Shown one piece after another: positions 26,501 through 38,327 of a DNA stretch of 64,000 nucleotides. The stretch's first letter is position 1. Each line of letters opens with the position of its first letter. Below the pieces are notes generated by a model. The model searched no databases. It saw only the letters and a program-made list of their open reading frames with translations, and was not told where the DNA came from. Source of the stretch: Verrucomicrobiaceae bacterium (GTDB taxonomy: Bacteria > Verrucomicrobiota > Verrucomicrobiia > Verrucomicrobiales > Verrucomicrobiaceae); assembly GCA_947458455.1 (NCBI GenBank), contig CANGYJ010000001.1:310001-374000 (forward strand), given 5' to 3'. The translations under genes were made by a program, and so were the position numbers.

Positions 26501-29299
26501 GTGCGTTTTTTCCTCCTGAGTTCAGCCTTTTGCCTCCTCGGCGCGATTTCCGCCTGGGCCCAGTTGAGCTACACCGGAGGCACGTTGGGGCAAAACTTCG
26601 ATTCTTTGCCCACGTCGGGTTCCTTCACCTATCCCAGCCATGGAGCGGCGGAGCTCACCGCTTCGCCGTTGAATGCCTCGGGCATGAGTGGGTGGAGCCT
26701 CGCCCCGGTGAGTAGCACCACGGCGGCACGAATCCGCGCCGATGCGGGAACCAGCTCGACCGCCTCGCATCTCTCGAATGGCGCTGGTGCGCAGTCGGAT
26801 CGGGCGCTCGGCATGCTGGCCAGCTCGGGCTATGTCGGACGTGCTGGCCTCGTGCTGGTGAACAACACCGGCGGCCCACTCACCCGCTTCACGCTCAGCT
26901 ACACAGGCGAGCAATGGCGTGTCGGAGGTGGCGTGGCGAACACACTGACCTTTGGCTATGCGATCGGCACCACGAGCATCACCAGTGGCAGCTTCAAAAC
27001 CGTGAGCGCCTTGAGTTTCACCTCGCCGATTACCAGTGCCACGGCGACGGCACTCGATGGCAATGCCGCAGCGAACCGCGTGACCATCTCCGCCACTGTC
27101 ACCGAGGTGCCGTGGGGACCGGGGCAGACTCTCGTGCTGCGTTGGTCGGATGTGGATGATACCGGTGGTGATGATGCGCTGGCCGTGGATGACTTCTCCT
27201 TCTCTGCGGAAGCTGGCGTGGTGCCCTCGATCACCCGCATCCACGCCATCCAGAGCAATGTGGTGACGAGTCCGATGGTCGGTGCCGTGGTGACCATCGA
27301 AGCCGTCGTCACCGGTGATTTCCAAGGCTCGAACGCATTGAGCGGCTTTTACCTTCAAGAACGCCCGGCGGACCAGGATGCGGATGTCGCCACCTCGGAA
27401 GGCATCTTCGTGAGTGATGATGGCAGCTACGATGTCTCGCCGGGGGAGGCGGTGCGAGTCACCGGTACCGTGGCGGAGGTCAGTGCCGTGACATCGATCG
27501 TCAATCCGACCTTCATCGTGAAATCGGCAACAACCTCGCTGCCTGCGCCGCTGAGTCTCACCATGCCGCCGAGCAGCACCTCCGGCTTTGAACGCCATGA
27601 AGGAATGCTCGTGCAATTCACCCAAACACTTACCGTGACGGATAACCGGCAACTCGGCACGGTCGGGCAGTTAGTGCTTGCCTCCGGCGGCCCCATCGAA
27701 AGCCCCACGGAGAGTCTTGATCCGAATGATTCGCCTGCCAGCGGCACCAGCAGCAGCGGCACAAGCAACGTGGCGCCCATCTCGGCCCAGGAAAGCCTCA
27801 ACACCCGCCGCCAGCTCGTGCTCGATGATGGCAGCCTTTTGAGCAATCCCGCGCCCATGCCGTATCTGAATGGCCAGCAGACGCGGCGTCGCGGAGATAC
27901 CACCGGCAGCGTCACCGGCTTCTTCAGCTACGCGAATGGCGTGAACAAGATCCAGCCCGCTGCACCTGTCACCTTCATCGACACGAATCCACGCCCCTCG
28001 ACAGCTCCCGTGGTCGGCGGACGCTTGAAAATCGCCGGGATGAACTGCTTGAACTACTTCATCACGCTCGGTTCACGCGGTGCGGCGCTGGCAGGTGAGT
28101 TCACGCGGCAGCAGCACAAGCTCGTCGCCCAGATCATTGGCCTCGACGCGGATGTCGTCGGCCTGATGGAGATCGAAAACAATGGCACCGTGGCCCTCGA
28201 TAACCTGCTCACCGCGCTCAATGCGGCTCTCGGCAGTCCCGTGTATGCCCGTGTGCCCGAGCCCGCTGGCACGGGAGGCGATCTCACCCGCGTGGCAATG
28301 ATCTACAAGCCTGCCACCGTGCGCCCCGATGCCATCAGCCACACCGATGGTGATGCCGTGTGGAATCGCTGGCCGCTCGCCGTGGTCTTCACCGAGGTCA
28401 GCACGGATGCGCGGTTCATCACCTGCGTGAACCACTTCAAATCGAAAAGCTCCACCGCAGCCACGGGGGCGGATTTGGATCAAAACGATGGTCAAGGAGC
28501 CTTCAACGACCGCCGCAAGCAGCAGGCCGCGCGGCTCATCACCTTCCTCGCCAGCCTGCGCACCAGCACCGGCGTGGATGCCGTGCTCGCTCTGGGGGAT
28601 TTGAACGCCAGCTCGCAGGAAGACCCCATCGACCTGCTGCGAGCCACTGGCTACATGGATCAGCAGGCGATCTTTGACCCCGGTTCCTACTCGTATGTCT
28701 TTGATGGAGCGCAGAGCCATCTCGATCATGCCTTTGCCACGCCCTCTCTCAGCAGTCAGGTCACCGGTGCCGCTAGCTGGCACATCAATGCCGATGAACC
28801 CACGGTGCTCGACTACACCCAGATCGGCAAAACCGCCGCGCAGCAGGCCCTTTTCACGCCGAATGCCTTTCGCGCCGCTGATCACGATCCCGTGCTCATC
28901 GGTCTGAATCTCACACCACCTCGCGTCACCTACGCTTCGTGGTCATCGAGCATCCCATGGCCGCCCGTCAGCGCCACCGGCGCGAATGACGATACCGATC
29001 AAGACGGCTTCAGCAATGCCGCCGAACTCCTCCACGGCAGCGATCCCCTCCGGCCAGATACCGCGTTGCGTCCCACGCTTCTCCGAGATGGCAGCGGCTC
29101 CCTGCACTTCGATTACCGCCAACGCAGCACCGTCACCGGCCTCTCGCTCGTCCCTCAATGGTCCACCGATCTCCTCCAATGGAATGACCTCGCTGAAGGC
29201 AGCGTACTTTCCACACTCACGCCCGTCGTATCCATGCGCCGCGTCGTTTTCAGCCCGGGAACGATGCCCCAGGTCTTCATGAGGCTGATTTTAAGGTGA
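26501..29299 (+). CDS. ExeM/NucH-family extracellular endonuclease
   Basis: Signal peptide; OB-like domain IHAIQSNVVTSPMVGAVVTIEAVVTGDFQG; endo/exonuclease core LKIAGMNCLNYFITLGSRGAALAGEFTRQQHKLVAQIIGLDADVVGLMEIEN...ALGDLNASSQEDP. Confidence 0.9.
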   Translation: MRFFLLSSAFCLLGAISAWAQLSYTGGTLGQNFDSLPTSGSFTYPSHGAAELTASPLNASGMSGWSLAPVSSTTAARIRADAGTSSTASHLSNGAGAQSDRALGMLASSGYVGRAGLVLVNNTGGPLTRFTLSYTGEQWRVGGGVANTLTFGYAIGTTSITSGSFKTVSALSFTSPITSATATALDGNAAANRVTISATVTEVPWGPGQTLVLRWSDVDDTGGDDALAVDDFSFSAEAGVVPSITRIHAIQSNVVTSPMVGAVVTIEAVVTGDFQGSNALSGFYLQERPADQDADVATSEGIFVSDDGSYDVSPGEAVRVTGTVAEVSAVTSIVNPTFIVKSATTSLPAPLSLTMPPSSTSGFERHEGMLVQFTQTLTVTDNRQLGTVGQLVLASGGPIESPTESLDPNDSPASGTSSSGTSNVAPISAQESLNTRRQLVLDDGSLLSNPAPMPYLNGQQTRRRGDTTGSVTGFFSYANGVNKIQPAAPVTFIDTNPRPSTAPVVGGRLKIAGMNCLNYFITLGSRGAALAGEFTRQQHKLVAQIIGLDADVVGLMEIENNGTVALDNLLTALNAALGSPVYARVPEPAGTGGDLTRVAMIYKPATVRPDAISHTDGDAVWNRWPLAVVFTEVSTDARFITCVNHFKSKSSTAATGADLDQNDGQGAFNDRRKQQAARLITFLASLRTSTGVDAVLALGDLNASSQEDPIDLLRATGYMDQQAIFDPGSYSYVFDGAQSHLDHAFATPSLSSQVTGAASWHINADEPTVLDYTQIGKTAAQQALFTPNAFRAADHDPVLIGLNLTPPRVTYASWSSSIPWPPVSATGANDDTDQDGFSNAAELLHGSDPLRPDTALRPTLLRDGSGSLHFDYRQRSTVTGLSLVPQWSTDLLQWNDLAEGSVLSTLTPVVSMRRVVFSPGTMPQVFMRLILR

Positions 29300-29381
29300 T
29301 CGCTTCTTCGATTTTGGTCGATGGGCCGATGAAACTACGAGCCCTGCAGTTGAGCTAACCCTGGGTCTTGAAAGGAATGGT

Positions 29382-29440
29382 GTTCGTAGTTCGGGCTTTA
29401 GCCCGCGATTGAGGGACGGGCTAAAGCCCGAACTACGAAC
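29382..29440. repeat. REP-like palindrome: perfect 24-bp inverted repeat
   Basis: GTTCGTAGTTCGGGCTTTAGCCCG (29382-29405) and its exact reverse complement CGGGCTAAAGCCCGAACTACGAAC (29417-29440), loop CGATTGAGGGA. Confidence 0.9.
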
Positions 29441-29580
29441 TTTTCTCCAAACGTGCGGAGGTGCATCGTCAGACAACCGAACCATGCCTCAATTTTGAGA
29501 ATCCCCCACGAACTTGTCATCGCCAAAGAAAAGAGCGTCCCCGTTACCAGAGACGCTCTTCAAATCAGTCGAAGCTTGGA

Positions 29581-31059
29581 TCACGGCAAGCTCGTCGCAC
29601 TCATGAGGAAGCGGTCGCACTCTCTCGCGGCACCACGGCCTTCGTTGAAGGCCCAAACGACGAGGGATTGGCCACGGCGGCAGTCGCCAGCGGCGAAGAC
29701 GCCGGGGATGCTGGTGGTGTATTTCTCGTGTTCGGCTTTGATGTTGCTGCGAGGATCGGTTTCGAGATTGAGGGCTTCGACGAGGGGCTGCTCAGGGCCG
29801 AGGAAGCCCATGGCGAGCAGCACAAGCTGCGCGGGGAGGACCTTTTCGGTGCCTGCGACCTTCTGCGGGCCGAAGTTGCCTTTGTCGTCTTTCTTCCACT
29901 CGACATCGACGACGTGGACGGCTTTCACATTGCCATCGGCATCGCCTTCGAAGTGGGTGGCGGTGGTCAGGTACACGCGAGGATCATCGCCGAACTTGGC
30001 GGCGGCTTCTTCCTGGCCGTAGTCCATCTTGTAGGTCTTGGGCCATTCGGGCCACGGATTGTTGGCGGCGCGGGTCATGGGCGGTTTGGCCATGATTTCG
30101 AGCTGCGTGACGGTTTTGCAGCCGTGACGCAGGCTGGTGCCGACGCAGTCGGTGCCGGTGTCGCCACCGCCGATGATGACGACGTCTTTGCCGTCGGCGG
30201 TGATGTATTTGCCAGAAGGATCGAGCACCGCCTTGGTGTTCGCCGTGAGGAAGTCCATGGCGAAGTGGATGCCTTTCAATTCGCGGCCGGGGATCGGAAG
30301 GTCACGCGGCTTGGTGGCTCCGGTGGCGACGATGATGGCGTCGAAGTCCTTGCGGAGCTGCTCGGCGGTGATGTCGGTGCCGACGTTGACGTTGCACTTG
30401 AAGGTGACGCCTTCGTCTTCGAGCAGCTTCACGCGGCGGAGGACGACTTCGTTCTTGTCGAGCTTCATGTTGGGGATGCCATACATGAGGAGGCCACCGG
30501 GGCGGTCGGCACGCTCAAAGACGGTGACGGTGTGGCCGGCTTTGTTGAGCTGCGCGGCGGCGCTGAGGCCGGCGGGGCCGGAGCCGATGATGGCGACTTT
30601 TTTGCCAGTGCGCTTTTCAGGCGGTTCGGGCTTCACCCAGCCTTCTTCCCAGCCTTTGTCGATGATCGAGACTTCGATGTTCTTGATCGTGACGGGCGGG
30701 TTGTTGATGCCGAGCACGCAGGAGCCTTCGCACGGGGCAGGGCAGACGCGGCCGGTGAATTCGGGGAAGTTGTTGGTCTTATGGAGGCGGTCGAGCGCTT
30801 CTTTCCAAAGGCCGCGGTAGATCAGGTCATTCCACTCGGGGATGAGGTTGTTGATCGGGCAGCCGCTGGCCATGCCGCTGATGAGGGTGCCGCTGTGGCA
30901 GAACGGGATGCCGCAGTCCATGCAGCGTGCGCCCTGCTTTTTGAGGTTCTCTTCGGGCAGGTGGAGATGAATTTCCTTCCAGTCCTTGATACGCTCGAGC
31001 GGATCGCGGTCAGCGGGGAGTTCGCGGGTGAATTCGATGAAGCCGGTTGGTTTTCCCAT
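29581..31059 (-). CDS. gltD: Glutamate synthase small subunit
   Basis: [103 protein letters not shown]. Confidence 0.96.
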   Translation of the reverse strand: MGKPTGFIEFTRELPADRDPLERIKDWKEIHLHLPEENLKKQGARCMDCGIPFCHSGTLISGMASGCPINNLIPEWNDLIYRGLWKEALDRLHKTNNFPEFTGRVCPAPCEGSCVLGINNPPVTIKNIEVSIIDKGWEEGWVKPEPPEKRTGKKVAIIGSGPAGLSAAAQLNKAGHTVTVFERADRPGGLLMYGIPNMKLDKNEVVLRRVKLLEDEGVTFKCNVNVGTDITAEQLRKDFDAIIVATGATKPRDLPIPGRELKGIHFAMDFLTANTKAVLDPSGKYITADGKDVVIIGGGDTGTDCVGTSLRHGCKTVTQLEIMAKPPMTRAANNPWPEWPKTYKMDYGQEEAAAKFGDDPRVYLTTATHFEGDADGNVKAVHVVDVEWKKDDKGNFGPQKVAGTEKVLPAQLVLLAMGFLGPEQPLVEALNLETDPRSNIKAEHEKYTTSIPGVFAAGDCRRGQSLVVWAFNEGRGAARECDRFLMSATSLP

Positions 31060-31098
31060 GTCTGTGTGTCTTGCGGTGAAAAGTGAAGGAAGGATAGT

Positions 31099-31314
31099 TT
31101 AAACGAGCTTGTCCCACTCTTTGGGATCAATCTTGGCTTGCTTGAGGATTCGTTTCATGAGGGTCCAGTCGATGTCTTTGCCGTGGGGATTCGGGATGTG
31201 GATGGTTTCTTCACCGCGACGCATGAGGGGATGACTTCCTCCTGAGGACGGGCCTTCGTAACCACTTTGCCGTAGTCGGCGAACCATTTCGCGCCAACTA
31301 ATAGGCTTCGGCAT
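31099..31314 (-). CDS. hicA: HicA-family mRNA interferase toxin (type II TA)
   Basis: ISWREMVRRLRQSGYEGPSSGGSHPLMRRGEETIHIPNPHGKDIDWTLMKRILKQAKID, with the GSH motif and HicA fold pattern. Confidence 0.88.
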   Translation of the reverse strand: MPKPISWREMVRRLRQSGYEGPSSGGSHPLMRRGEETIHIPNPHGKDIDWTLMKRILKQAKIDPKEWDKLV

Positions 31315-31555
31315 AGGCGGATTCGGGTTTGTAGTTCAAGTCGATGCCTCCGACGACTGGCATGGTGTCACCGAAACGCAGTTTCAGGGCCATCCAGTCT
31401 TCCAGCACGGACCCAAGCTCGTCCCGACACGCCTCCAAGGTATCCCCATCGGCCCAGCAACCCTGAAGAGAGGGGATGCTGCCGAAAAAGCGGCCGTCTT
31501 CCATGATCTCATATTGAGCCTCATGCATGGCAGCTTGGATGTACTTGGTGAGCAT
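31298..31555 (-). CDS. hicB: HicB-family antitoxin
   Basis: YEIMEDGRFFGSIPSLQGCWADGDTLEACRDELGSVLEDWMALKLRFGDTMP; 17-bp overlap with hicA. Confidence 0.88.
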   Translation of the reverse strand: MLTKYIQAAMHEAQYEIMEDGRFFGSIPSLQGCWADGDTLEACRDELGSVLEDWMALKLRFGDTMPVVGGIDLNYKPESAYAEAY

Positions 31556-31599
31556 GTTGGGAGTTTACTCGGTGAAAGTGAATCTCAAAAGGCCAAATT

Positions 31600-34500
31600 T
31601 TAACCCCCACCCACGCGGGCGGCGTCCTTCGAGTTGCTCTCAAAGGCGGCGATGAGGGCGTCATCACCGACGAGGCCGTCGTCTTTGGCTTTCTTGAGGG
31701 CTTTCAAAACGCGGGCGTAATCGCGAGGCAGCACTTTGACGAACTGCGGCACGCTCTGCTCCCAGAGGGCGATGAGTTTGAAGGCCTTCTGGCTCTTGGT
31801 GAGGTCGGCGTGCTTCTTGATGAGTTCGTAGAGGCTGTCGATCTCCTCTTTGTCATCGAGCTTGAGCAGATCGACCATGCCGGCATTGCAGCGGGTGGCA
31901 AAGTCACCCTTCTCATCGAGCACGTAGGCGATGCCGCCGGACATGCCTGCGGCGAAGTTGCGGCCCGTGGTGCCGAGCACGACGACGCGGCCACCGGTCA
32001 TGTATTCGCAGCCGTGGTCACCCACACCTTCGACGACGGTGTCCACACCGCTGTTGCGCACGGCGAAGCGTTCGCCCGCCATGCCGCGCAGGAAGAGTTC
32101 TCCGCTGGTGGCACCATACAGCGCGGTATTGCCGGCGATGATGTTTTCCTCGGCGGCAAAGGTGCTGGCGGCAGGCGGATAGACGAGGATGCGTCCGCCG
32201 CTGAGGCCTTTGCCGATGTAGTCATTCGTATCGCCTTCGATTTCGAGCGTGACGCCTTTCGGCACGAACGCCCCGAAGCTCTGACCAGCGCTGCCCTGGA
32301 AGTGCAGATGCACAGTATCGTCCGGCAGGCCCTGCCAGTGACGCTTGGTGATCTCGTTGCCGAGGATGGTGCCGACGGTGCGGTTGACGTTGCGGATGGG
32401 GAGCGTGGCCTTGACCTTCTCGCCCTTCTCGATGGCGTCTTTGCAAAGCGGCAGCAGCGTGGTGATGTCCATGCTTTTGTCGATGCCGTGGTCCTGCGCC
32501 TCGGAGCAGAATTTGCCGACTTCGGGGCCGACTTTCGGGCTGTAAAGCAGGTTGCTGAGGTCGATGCCGCGAGCTTTCCAATGATCGACCGCGTGACGTG
32601 CTTCGAGCATGTCGGTGCGGCCCACCATGTCCTCCAGCTTGCGGAAGCCGAGCTGTGCCATGAGTTCGCGCACTTCCATGGCGACGAACTTCATGAAGTT
32701 CACGGCGTATTCGGGATCGCCGCTGAATTTCGCACGGAGCTCGGGGTTTTGTGTGGCGACGCCGACGGGGCAGGTATTCAGATGGCAGACGCGCATCATG
32801 ATGCAGCCCATGGTGACGAGCGGCGCGGTGGCAAAGCCAAACTCCTCAGCACCGAGCAGCGCGGCAATGACGATGTCACGGCCCGTCTTCATCTGGCCAT
32901 CGGCCTCGACGACGATCTTGGAGCGCAGGTTGTTCAGGAGCAACGTCTGATGCGTTTCAGCGAGACCGAGTTCCCAGGGCAGACCGGCGTGTTTCACCGA
33001 GGTCTGTGGCGAGGCACCGGTGCCGCCATCGTAACCGGAGATGAGCACGACATCCGAGTGCGCCTTCGCCACACCAGCGGCGATGGTGCCGACGCCCACT
33101 TCGGAAACGAGCTTCACGCTGATGCGTGCGGCGCGGTTCGCGTTCTTCAAGTCGTGAATGAGCTGAGCCAAATCCTCGATGGAGTAGATGTCATGATGCG
33201 GAGGCGGGGAGATGAGGCCCACGCCCGGCGTCGAATGACGCACCTTCGCGATCCAGGGATACACCTTGCCGCCAGGAAGCTGGCCGCCTTCACCGGGCTT
33301 CGCACCCTGGGCCATCTTGATCTGGATTTCCTTTGCCTGGCTCAAATAGAGGCTGGTGACGCCAAAGCGACCCGAGGCGACCTGCTTGATCGCAGAGTTC
33401 TTTGAGTCGCCCTTCTCATTGGTCCAAATGTAGCGTTCGGGGTCTTCGCCACCTTCACCGGTGTTCGATTTGCCGCCGATGCGGTTCATGGCGATGGCGA
33501 GGGACTCATGCGCTTCGCTGGAGATGGAGCCGTAGCTCATCGCGCCGGTTTTGAAGCGCTTCATGATGCTTTCCACGCTTTCGACTTCGTCGAGCGGCAC
33601 GGAAGTCTGCGCCTTGAAGTCCAGCAGGCCACGCAGCGTGTAGATCTGCTTCACCTGCGTGTTCACCAGCGAGGAGTATTGCTTGAAGGTCTCGTAGTTA
33701 CCCGTGCGGACGGCTTTTTGCAGCGTGTGGATCGTCAGCGGGTTGAAGAGGTGAGCTTCACCTTCTTTACGCCACTGGTAGTCACCGCCCACATCGAGCG
33801 CATGCACCTGCGAATCGCGATCCGGGAAGCCGCGCTGATGACGCTGGATGCACTCCTCGGCGATCACCTTGATATCGCTGCCTTCCACGCGAGTGGCGGT
33901 CCAGGTGAAGTATTTTTCCACCACGCTCTTGCAGAGGCCCACAGCTTCAAAAATTTGAGCACCGCGATAGCTCTGCATCGTGCTGATGCCGATCTTCGAC
34001 GCCACCTTGATGACGCCCTTCGTCGCAGCTTTGATGAAGTTATAAACCGCCTTCTTGTGATCGACATTAACGAGCAGACCCTGGCGGATCATGTCATCGA
34101 GCGTTTCAAAGGCGAGGTAAGGATTGATCGCTCCGCAGCCGTAACCAATCAGCGTGCAGAAGTGGTGCACTTCACGCGGTTCGCCGGATTCCAGCACGAT
34201 GTCGCACTGCGTGCGGGTGCCTTGGCGGATCAAATGATGATGCAGACCGCCCACAGCCAGCAAAGCCGGGATCGGAGCCTTTTCGGCCGAAATGCCGCGA
34301 TCCGTCAAAATGAGGATGTTGCGGCCTTTTTTGATCAAATCGTCTGCCTGGGCGCAAATCGCGTCCATCGCGGCTTCGAGGCCTTTTTCGCCCAATTTCG
34401 GATCAAAGGTGATGTCAAGCGTCGCGGAGGCAAATTCGCCGCTGGCGATGGCTTTGAGCTTCGCCAACTCCTCGTTGCTAAGGATTGGCGTCTTCAGTTC

Positions 34501-36186
34501 GATCAAATGGCAGCTTTCCGGCTTCGGATCGAGCAGGTTTCCTTCGCGACCGATGGTCGTGATGGGCGACGTGACGATTTCCTCGCGGATGCAGTCGATC
34601 GGCGGATTCGTGACCTGGGCGAAGAGCTGCTTGAAGTAATCGTAGAGCAGCTTGGCCTTGTTGGAGAGCACGGCGATGGGGATGTCTGTTCCCATCGAGC
34701 CAATCGCCTCCACGCCATCGCGGGCCATCGGTGTCATCAACATGCGCAGGTCTTCCCAGGTGTAACCAAAGGCCTGCTGGCGCTTCAGCATCGTCTCATG
34801 GTCCGGCAGCGGCGCAGGAGCACCTTCGGCGATGTCCGCCAGCTTCACGAGGTTCTTGTCGAGCCACTCACGGTAAGGCTTCTCAGCGGCGATCTTCTCT
34901 TTGATCTCGTCGTCCGGCACGATGCGGCCTTCTTCCATGTTCACGATGAACATTTTCCCCGGCTGCAAACGGCCTTTGAGCTTCACATTGGCTGGATCGA
35001 CCGGTAGCACGCCCGCTTCCGAGCCCATGATGACCAGATCGTCATGCGTCACATAATAACGGGAAGGACGCAGGCCATTACGATCCAACGTAGCTCCCAT
35101 CATCGTGCCATCGGTGAACGCCACGGACGCAGGACCATCCCACGGCTCCATGAGGCAGGAATGATATTCGTAGAAGGCCTTTTTCGCCTCGCTCATCGAC
35201 TCATGACCGCTCCACGGCTCAGGAATCATCATCATCATCGCATGTGGCAGGCTGCGTCCGCTTAGCACGAGCAGTTCCAGCGCATTGTCAAAGATGGTCG
35301 AGTCCGAGCCATCCACATTGATGACTGGCTTGATCTTGTTGATGTCATCACCAAACAGCTCCGATGCGAACAGCGACTGACGGGCCAGCATCCAGCTAAT
35401 GTTCCCACGCAGCGTGTTGATTTCGCCATTGTGGGCGATGTAGCGGTAGGGGTGCGACCGCTCCCAGTTCGGGAAGGTATTCGTCGAGAAACGGCTGTGA
35501 ACCAGCGCCAACGCCGACTCCATATCTGCATCGCTCAGATCGAGGAAGTAGCCGCCCACCTGCATCGGCGTGAGCATGCCTTTATAGACCAGCGTGCGGC
35601 AGGAAAAGCTCGGCGCATACCACACCGTGTCCAACTTGGGCACGCGGATGGCGTTGTGAGCCACTTTGCGCAGCACGTAGAGCTTCCGCTCAAAGGAAAG
35701 ATCATCCAGCGCCGCTGCATGGCGCTGCACAAACACCTGGCGCACCAGCGGCTCGCTCGCCTTGGCCGATTTGCCCAGCGTCGAGTTATCCACTGGCAGC
35801 TCACGCCAGCCGATCACCGGCATGCCTTCCGCCGCCGCGACCTTTTCAAAAGTTTCCTTCGCCTTCGCCCACGAATCGCCACCGCGAGTGGTGAACACAT
35901 TCGCCACGCCATACTGACCCTGGGCAGGAAGCTCAAAACCGGCCTCCTTGGCCTTCTTCACGAGGAACGCATGCGGCACCTGAATCAGGATACCCGCGCC
36001 GTCGCCCGTATTTTCTTCCACACAGGCACCACGATGGTCGAGATTCTCTAGAATCTGAAGGGCATTGGCGACGATGGAGTGCGATTTCTTCCCCTTCATG
36101 TGACAGACAAAGCCGACGCCACAGGCGTCATGCTCGTTTCGCGGATCGTAGAGACCTTGAGCGGGGGGGAGACCGGGGTTGTTCAT
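31600..36186 (-). CDS. gltB: Glutamate synthase large subunit
   Basis: [39 protein letters not shown] with N-terminal Cys propeptide; [29 protein letters not shown]-terminal beta-helix. Confidence 0.97.
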   Translation of the reverse strand: MNNPGLPPAQGLYDPRNEHDACGVGFVCHMKGKKSHSIVANALQILENLDHRGACVEENTGDGAGILIQVPHAFLVKKAKEAGFELPAQGQYGVANVFTTRGGDSWAKAKETFEKVAAAEGMPVIGWRELPVDNSTLGKSAKASEPLVRQVFVQRHAAALDDLSFERKLYVLRKVAHNAIRVPKLDTVWYAPSFSCRTLVYKGMLTPMQVGGYFLDLSDADMESALALVHSRFSTNTFPNWERSHPYRYIAHNGEINTLRGNISWMLARQSLFASELFGDDINKIKPVINVDGSDSTIFDNALELLVLSGRSLPHAMMMMIPEPWSGHESMSEAKKAFYEYHSCLMEPWDGPASVAFTDGTMMGATLDRNGLRPSRYYVTHDDLVIMGSEAGVLPVDPANVKLKGRLQPGKMFIVNMEEGRIVPDDEIKEKIAAEKPYREWLDKNLVKLADIAEGAPAPLPDHETMLKRQQAFGYTWEDLRMLMTPMARDGVEAIGSMGTDIPIAVLSNKAKLLYDYFKQLFAQVTNPPIDCIREEIVTSPITTIGREGNLLDPKPESCHLIELKTPILSNEELAKLKAIASGEFASATLDITFDPKLGEKGLEAAMDAICAQADDLIKKGRNILILTDRGISAEKAPIPALLAVGGLHHHLIRQGTRTQCDIVLESGEPREVHHFCTLIGYGCGAINPYLAFETLDDMIRQGLLVNVDHKKAVYNFIKAATKGVIKVASKIGISTMQSYRGAQIFEAVGLCKSVVEKYFTWTATRVEGSDIKVIAEECIQRHQRGFPDRDSQVHALDVGGDYQWRKEGEAHLFNPLTIHTLQKAVRTGNYETFKQYSSLVNTQVKQIYTLRGLLDFKAQTSVPLDEVESVESIMKRFKTGAMSYGSISSEAHESLAIAMNRIGGKSNTGEGGEDPERYIWTNEKGDSKNSAIKQVASGRFGVTSLYLSQAKEIQIKMAQGAKPGEGGQLPGGKVYPWIAKVRHSTPGVGLISPPPHHDIYSIEDLAQLIHDLKNANRAARISVKLVSEVGVGTIAAGVAKAHSDVVLISGYDGGTGASPQTSVKHAGLPWELGLAETHQTLLLNNLRSKIVVEADGQMKTGRDIVIAALLGAEEFGFATAPLVTMGCIMMRVCHLNTCPVGVATQNPELRAKFSGDPEYAVNFMKFVAMEVRELMAQLGFRKLEDMVGRTDMLEARHAVDHWKARGIDLSNLLYSPKVGPEVGKFCSEAQDHGIDKSMDITTLLPLCKDAIEKGEKVKATLPIRNVNRTVGTILGNEITKRHWQGLPDDTVHLHFQGSAGQSFGAFVPKGVTLEIEGDTNDYIGKGLSGGRILVYPPAASTFAAEENIIAGNTALYGATSGELFLRGMAGERFAVRNSGVDTVVEGVGDHGCEYMTGGRVVVLGTTGRNFAAGMSGGIAYVLDEKGDFATRCNAGMVDLLKLDDKEEIDSLYELIKKHADLTKSQKAFKLIALWEQSVPQFVKVLPRDYARVLKALKKAKDDGLVGDDALIAAFESNSKDAARVGGG

Positions 36187-36436
36187 TGGTGGGGCTGGAG
36201 GGAAAAGAGGCGATGTTTCCTTCCCGCCGCCGCATGTGGGTTGGACGGGAAAGGGGGCGGCATTTAGCCGATGGGTAGAAACCGTGCAAGAGCATTCTAG
36301 GGGCCAAAAAGTCATCTAACTTTCACCACTTTTGTTGGCTCTGTCTGGACACGTAATTGCTGAAAGCAGGAATGCCTTTCGATAAATCGAAAAACAGGCC
36401 AAAAAAGGCATTCGGTGGCAGGCTAAAGGGGCTGCT

Positions 36437-38233
36437 TTAGTTATTCTTGAGCACCTCGATGAAGGCTTCTTGCGGGATATTGACCTTGCCGATGGCCTTC
36501 ATCTTCTTCTTACCTTCCTTCTGCTTGTCGAGGAGCTTGCGTTTGCGGCTGATGTCACCGCCGTAGCATTTGGCGGTGACGTCTTTGCGGAGGGCGCTGA
36601 TGCTTTCACGAGCGATGACCTTGCCGCCGATGGCGGCCTGGATGGCGACGACGAAGAGCTGCTGCGGGATGACTTCTTTGAGCTTGGCGCAGAGCTGGCG
36701 ACCACGGAACTCAGCTTTGCCGCGGTGGACGATGCAGGAGAAAGCGTCCACGGGATCGCCAGCGATGAGGATGTCCATTTTGACGAGTTCGGCGGCTTCG
36801 TAACCAGCGTGTTCGTAGTCCATGCTGCCGTAGCCACGCGTGATGGATTTGAGCTTGTCGTTGAAGTCCACGAGAATTTCGTTCAGCGGCAAAACGGTGT
36901 GCAGGAGCACGCGGCGGTCGTCGAGCGTTTCGGTGTTGTTGACCTGGCCGCGCTTATCCATGACGAGCTGCATCATATCACCGATGTGCTCGTTGGGGAT
37001 CATGATGTTGACCTTGACGATGGGCTCGCGGATTTCATCGATCTCCTGGTCGCTGGGGAGGAAGCAGGGATTGTCCACCTGGAGTTCTTCGCCATTCGTT
37101 TTGCGGACCTGGTAGATGACGGAGGGATACGTCGAAATGACGTCCATGTTGAACTCCCGGCGGAGGCGCTCCTGGACGATTTCCATGTGCAGGAGGCCGA
37201 GGAAGCCGCAGCGGAAGCCGAAGCCGAGGGCGGCGGAGCTTTCACTCATGAAGGTGAAGGCGGCGTCATTGATCTGGAGCTTGCCGACGGCGGCTTTGAG
37301 CGATTCGAAATCGTCCGTGCTGACGGGGTAAATGCCGCTGAAGACGAGCGGGTGGATTTCTTTGAAGCCGGGAAGCGGCTCGGGTGCTGGGCGGCGTGTC
37401 TCGGTGAGCGTGTCGCCGATTTTGACGTCGGCGGTGGTCTTCACATTGGCGATGAGGTAGCCGACATCGCCGGGCTCGAGCTTTTCACAACTGACCATCT
37501 TCGGGCGGAAGATGCCGACGTCTTTGATTTCGTAATCGAGGCCGGTGGACATCATGCGCACCTTTTGACCGCGAATGATGGTGCCGGAGATGACGCGGAC
37601 GTAACTGACGACACCGCGGTAGGCATCAAAGATGGAGTCGAAGACGGAGGCGCGGAGATAGCCATCGCCAGGATCGGTCGGTGCGGGGATGAAAGCGACG
37701 ACGGCCTCCAGAATGTCCTGGATGCCGATGCCCATCTTGGCGCTGGCTGGCACAGCTTCATCGGCGGAGAGCTGGAGGATGTCCTCGAGCTGGCGTTTGC
37801 ATTTGTCGATGTCGGCGCTGGGAAGATCGACTTTGTTGATGACGGGGATGACGTGCAGGTTTTGCTGCAAGGCAAGGTTCAGGTTGGCGACCGTCTGGGC
37901 CTCGACGCCCTGGGAGGCGTCGATCAGGAGAAGGGCACCTTCGCAGGCGGCGAGGGAGCGGCTGACCTCGTAGCTGAAATCGACGTGACCGGGCGTGTCG
38001 AGCAGGTTGAGCTTGTACATCTGCCCGTCGCGGGCTTTGTAATTCATGCACACGGGGTGCGCCTTGATGGTGATGCCACGCTCACGTTCGAGGTCCATGC
38101 TGTCGAGGAGCTGGTCCTGCTGCTGACGCACGGTGATGGTGTGGGTGAACTCGAGAAGCCGGTCGGAGAGCGTCGTCTTCCCGTGGTCGATGTGCGCGAT
38201 GATGGAGAAATTGCGGGTGTTGGCGATGGACAT
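36437..38233 (-). CDS. lepA: Elongation factor 4 (LepA)
   Basis: IANTRNFSIIAHIDHGKTTLSDRLLEFTHTI; LDSMDLERERGITIKA; LLDTPGHVDFSYEVSRSLAACEGALLLIDASQGVEAQT. Confidence 0.97.
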   Translation of the reverse strand: MSIANTRNFSIIAHIDHGKTTLSDRLLEFTHTITVRQQQDQLLDSMDLERERGITIKAHPVCMNYKARDGQMYKLNLLDTPGHVDFSYEVSRSLAACEGALLLIDASQGVEAQTVANLNLALQQNLHVIPVINKVDLPSADIDKCKRQLEDILQLSADEAVPASAKMGIGIQDILEAVVAFIPAPTDPGDGYLRASVFDSIFDAYRGVVSYVRVISGTIIRGQKVRMMSTGLDYEIKDVGIFRPKMVSCEKLEPGDVGYLIANVKTTADVKIGDTLTETRRPAPEPLPGFKEIHPLVFSGIYPVSTDDFESLKAAVGKLQINDAAFTFMSESSAALGFGFRCGFLGLLHMEIVQERLRREFNMDVISTYPSVIYQVRKTNGEELQVDNPCFLPSDQEIDEIREPIVKVNIMIPNEHIGDMMQLVMDKRGQVNNTETLDDRRVLLHTVLPLNEILVDFNDKLKSITRGYGSMDYEHAGYEAAELVKMDILIAGDPVDAFSCIVHRGKAEFRGRQLCAKLKEVIPQQLFVVAIQAAIGGKVIARESISALRKDVTAKCYGGDISRKRKLLDKQKEGKKKMKAIGKVNIPQEAFIEVLKNN

Positions 38234-38327
38234 TCGAAAGGGGCTGGCGGGAGGGGGCGCGTATCTAGGCGAAAGCCGCCGGGAATGCAATGCAGGATGC
38301 ACCGGGGCCGTTTAGGTTGGTTCCAGC

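Noticed and set aside
29461-31086. 541-aa plus-strand ORF
   Set aside because: Shadow of gltD on the opposite strand; the minus translation is clearly GltD.
31810-35007. Plus-strand ORFs of 531 and 499 aa
   Set aside because: Shadow ORFs antisense to gltB.
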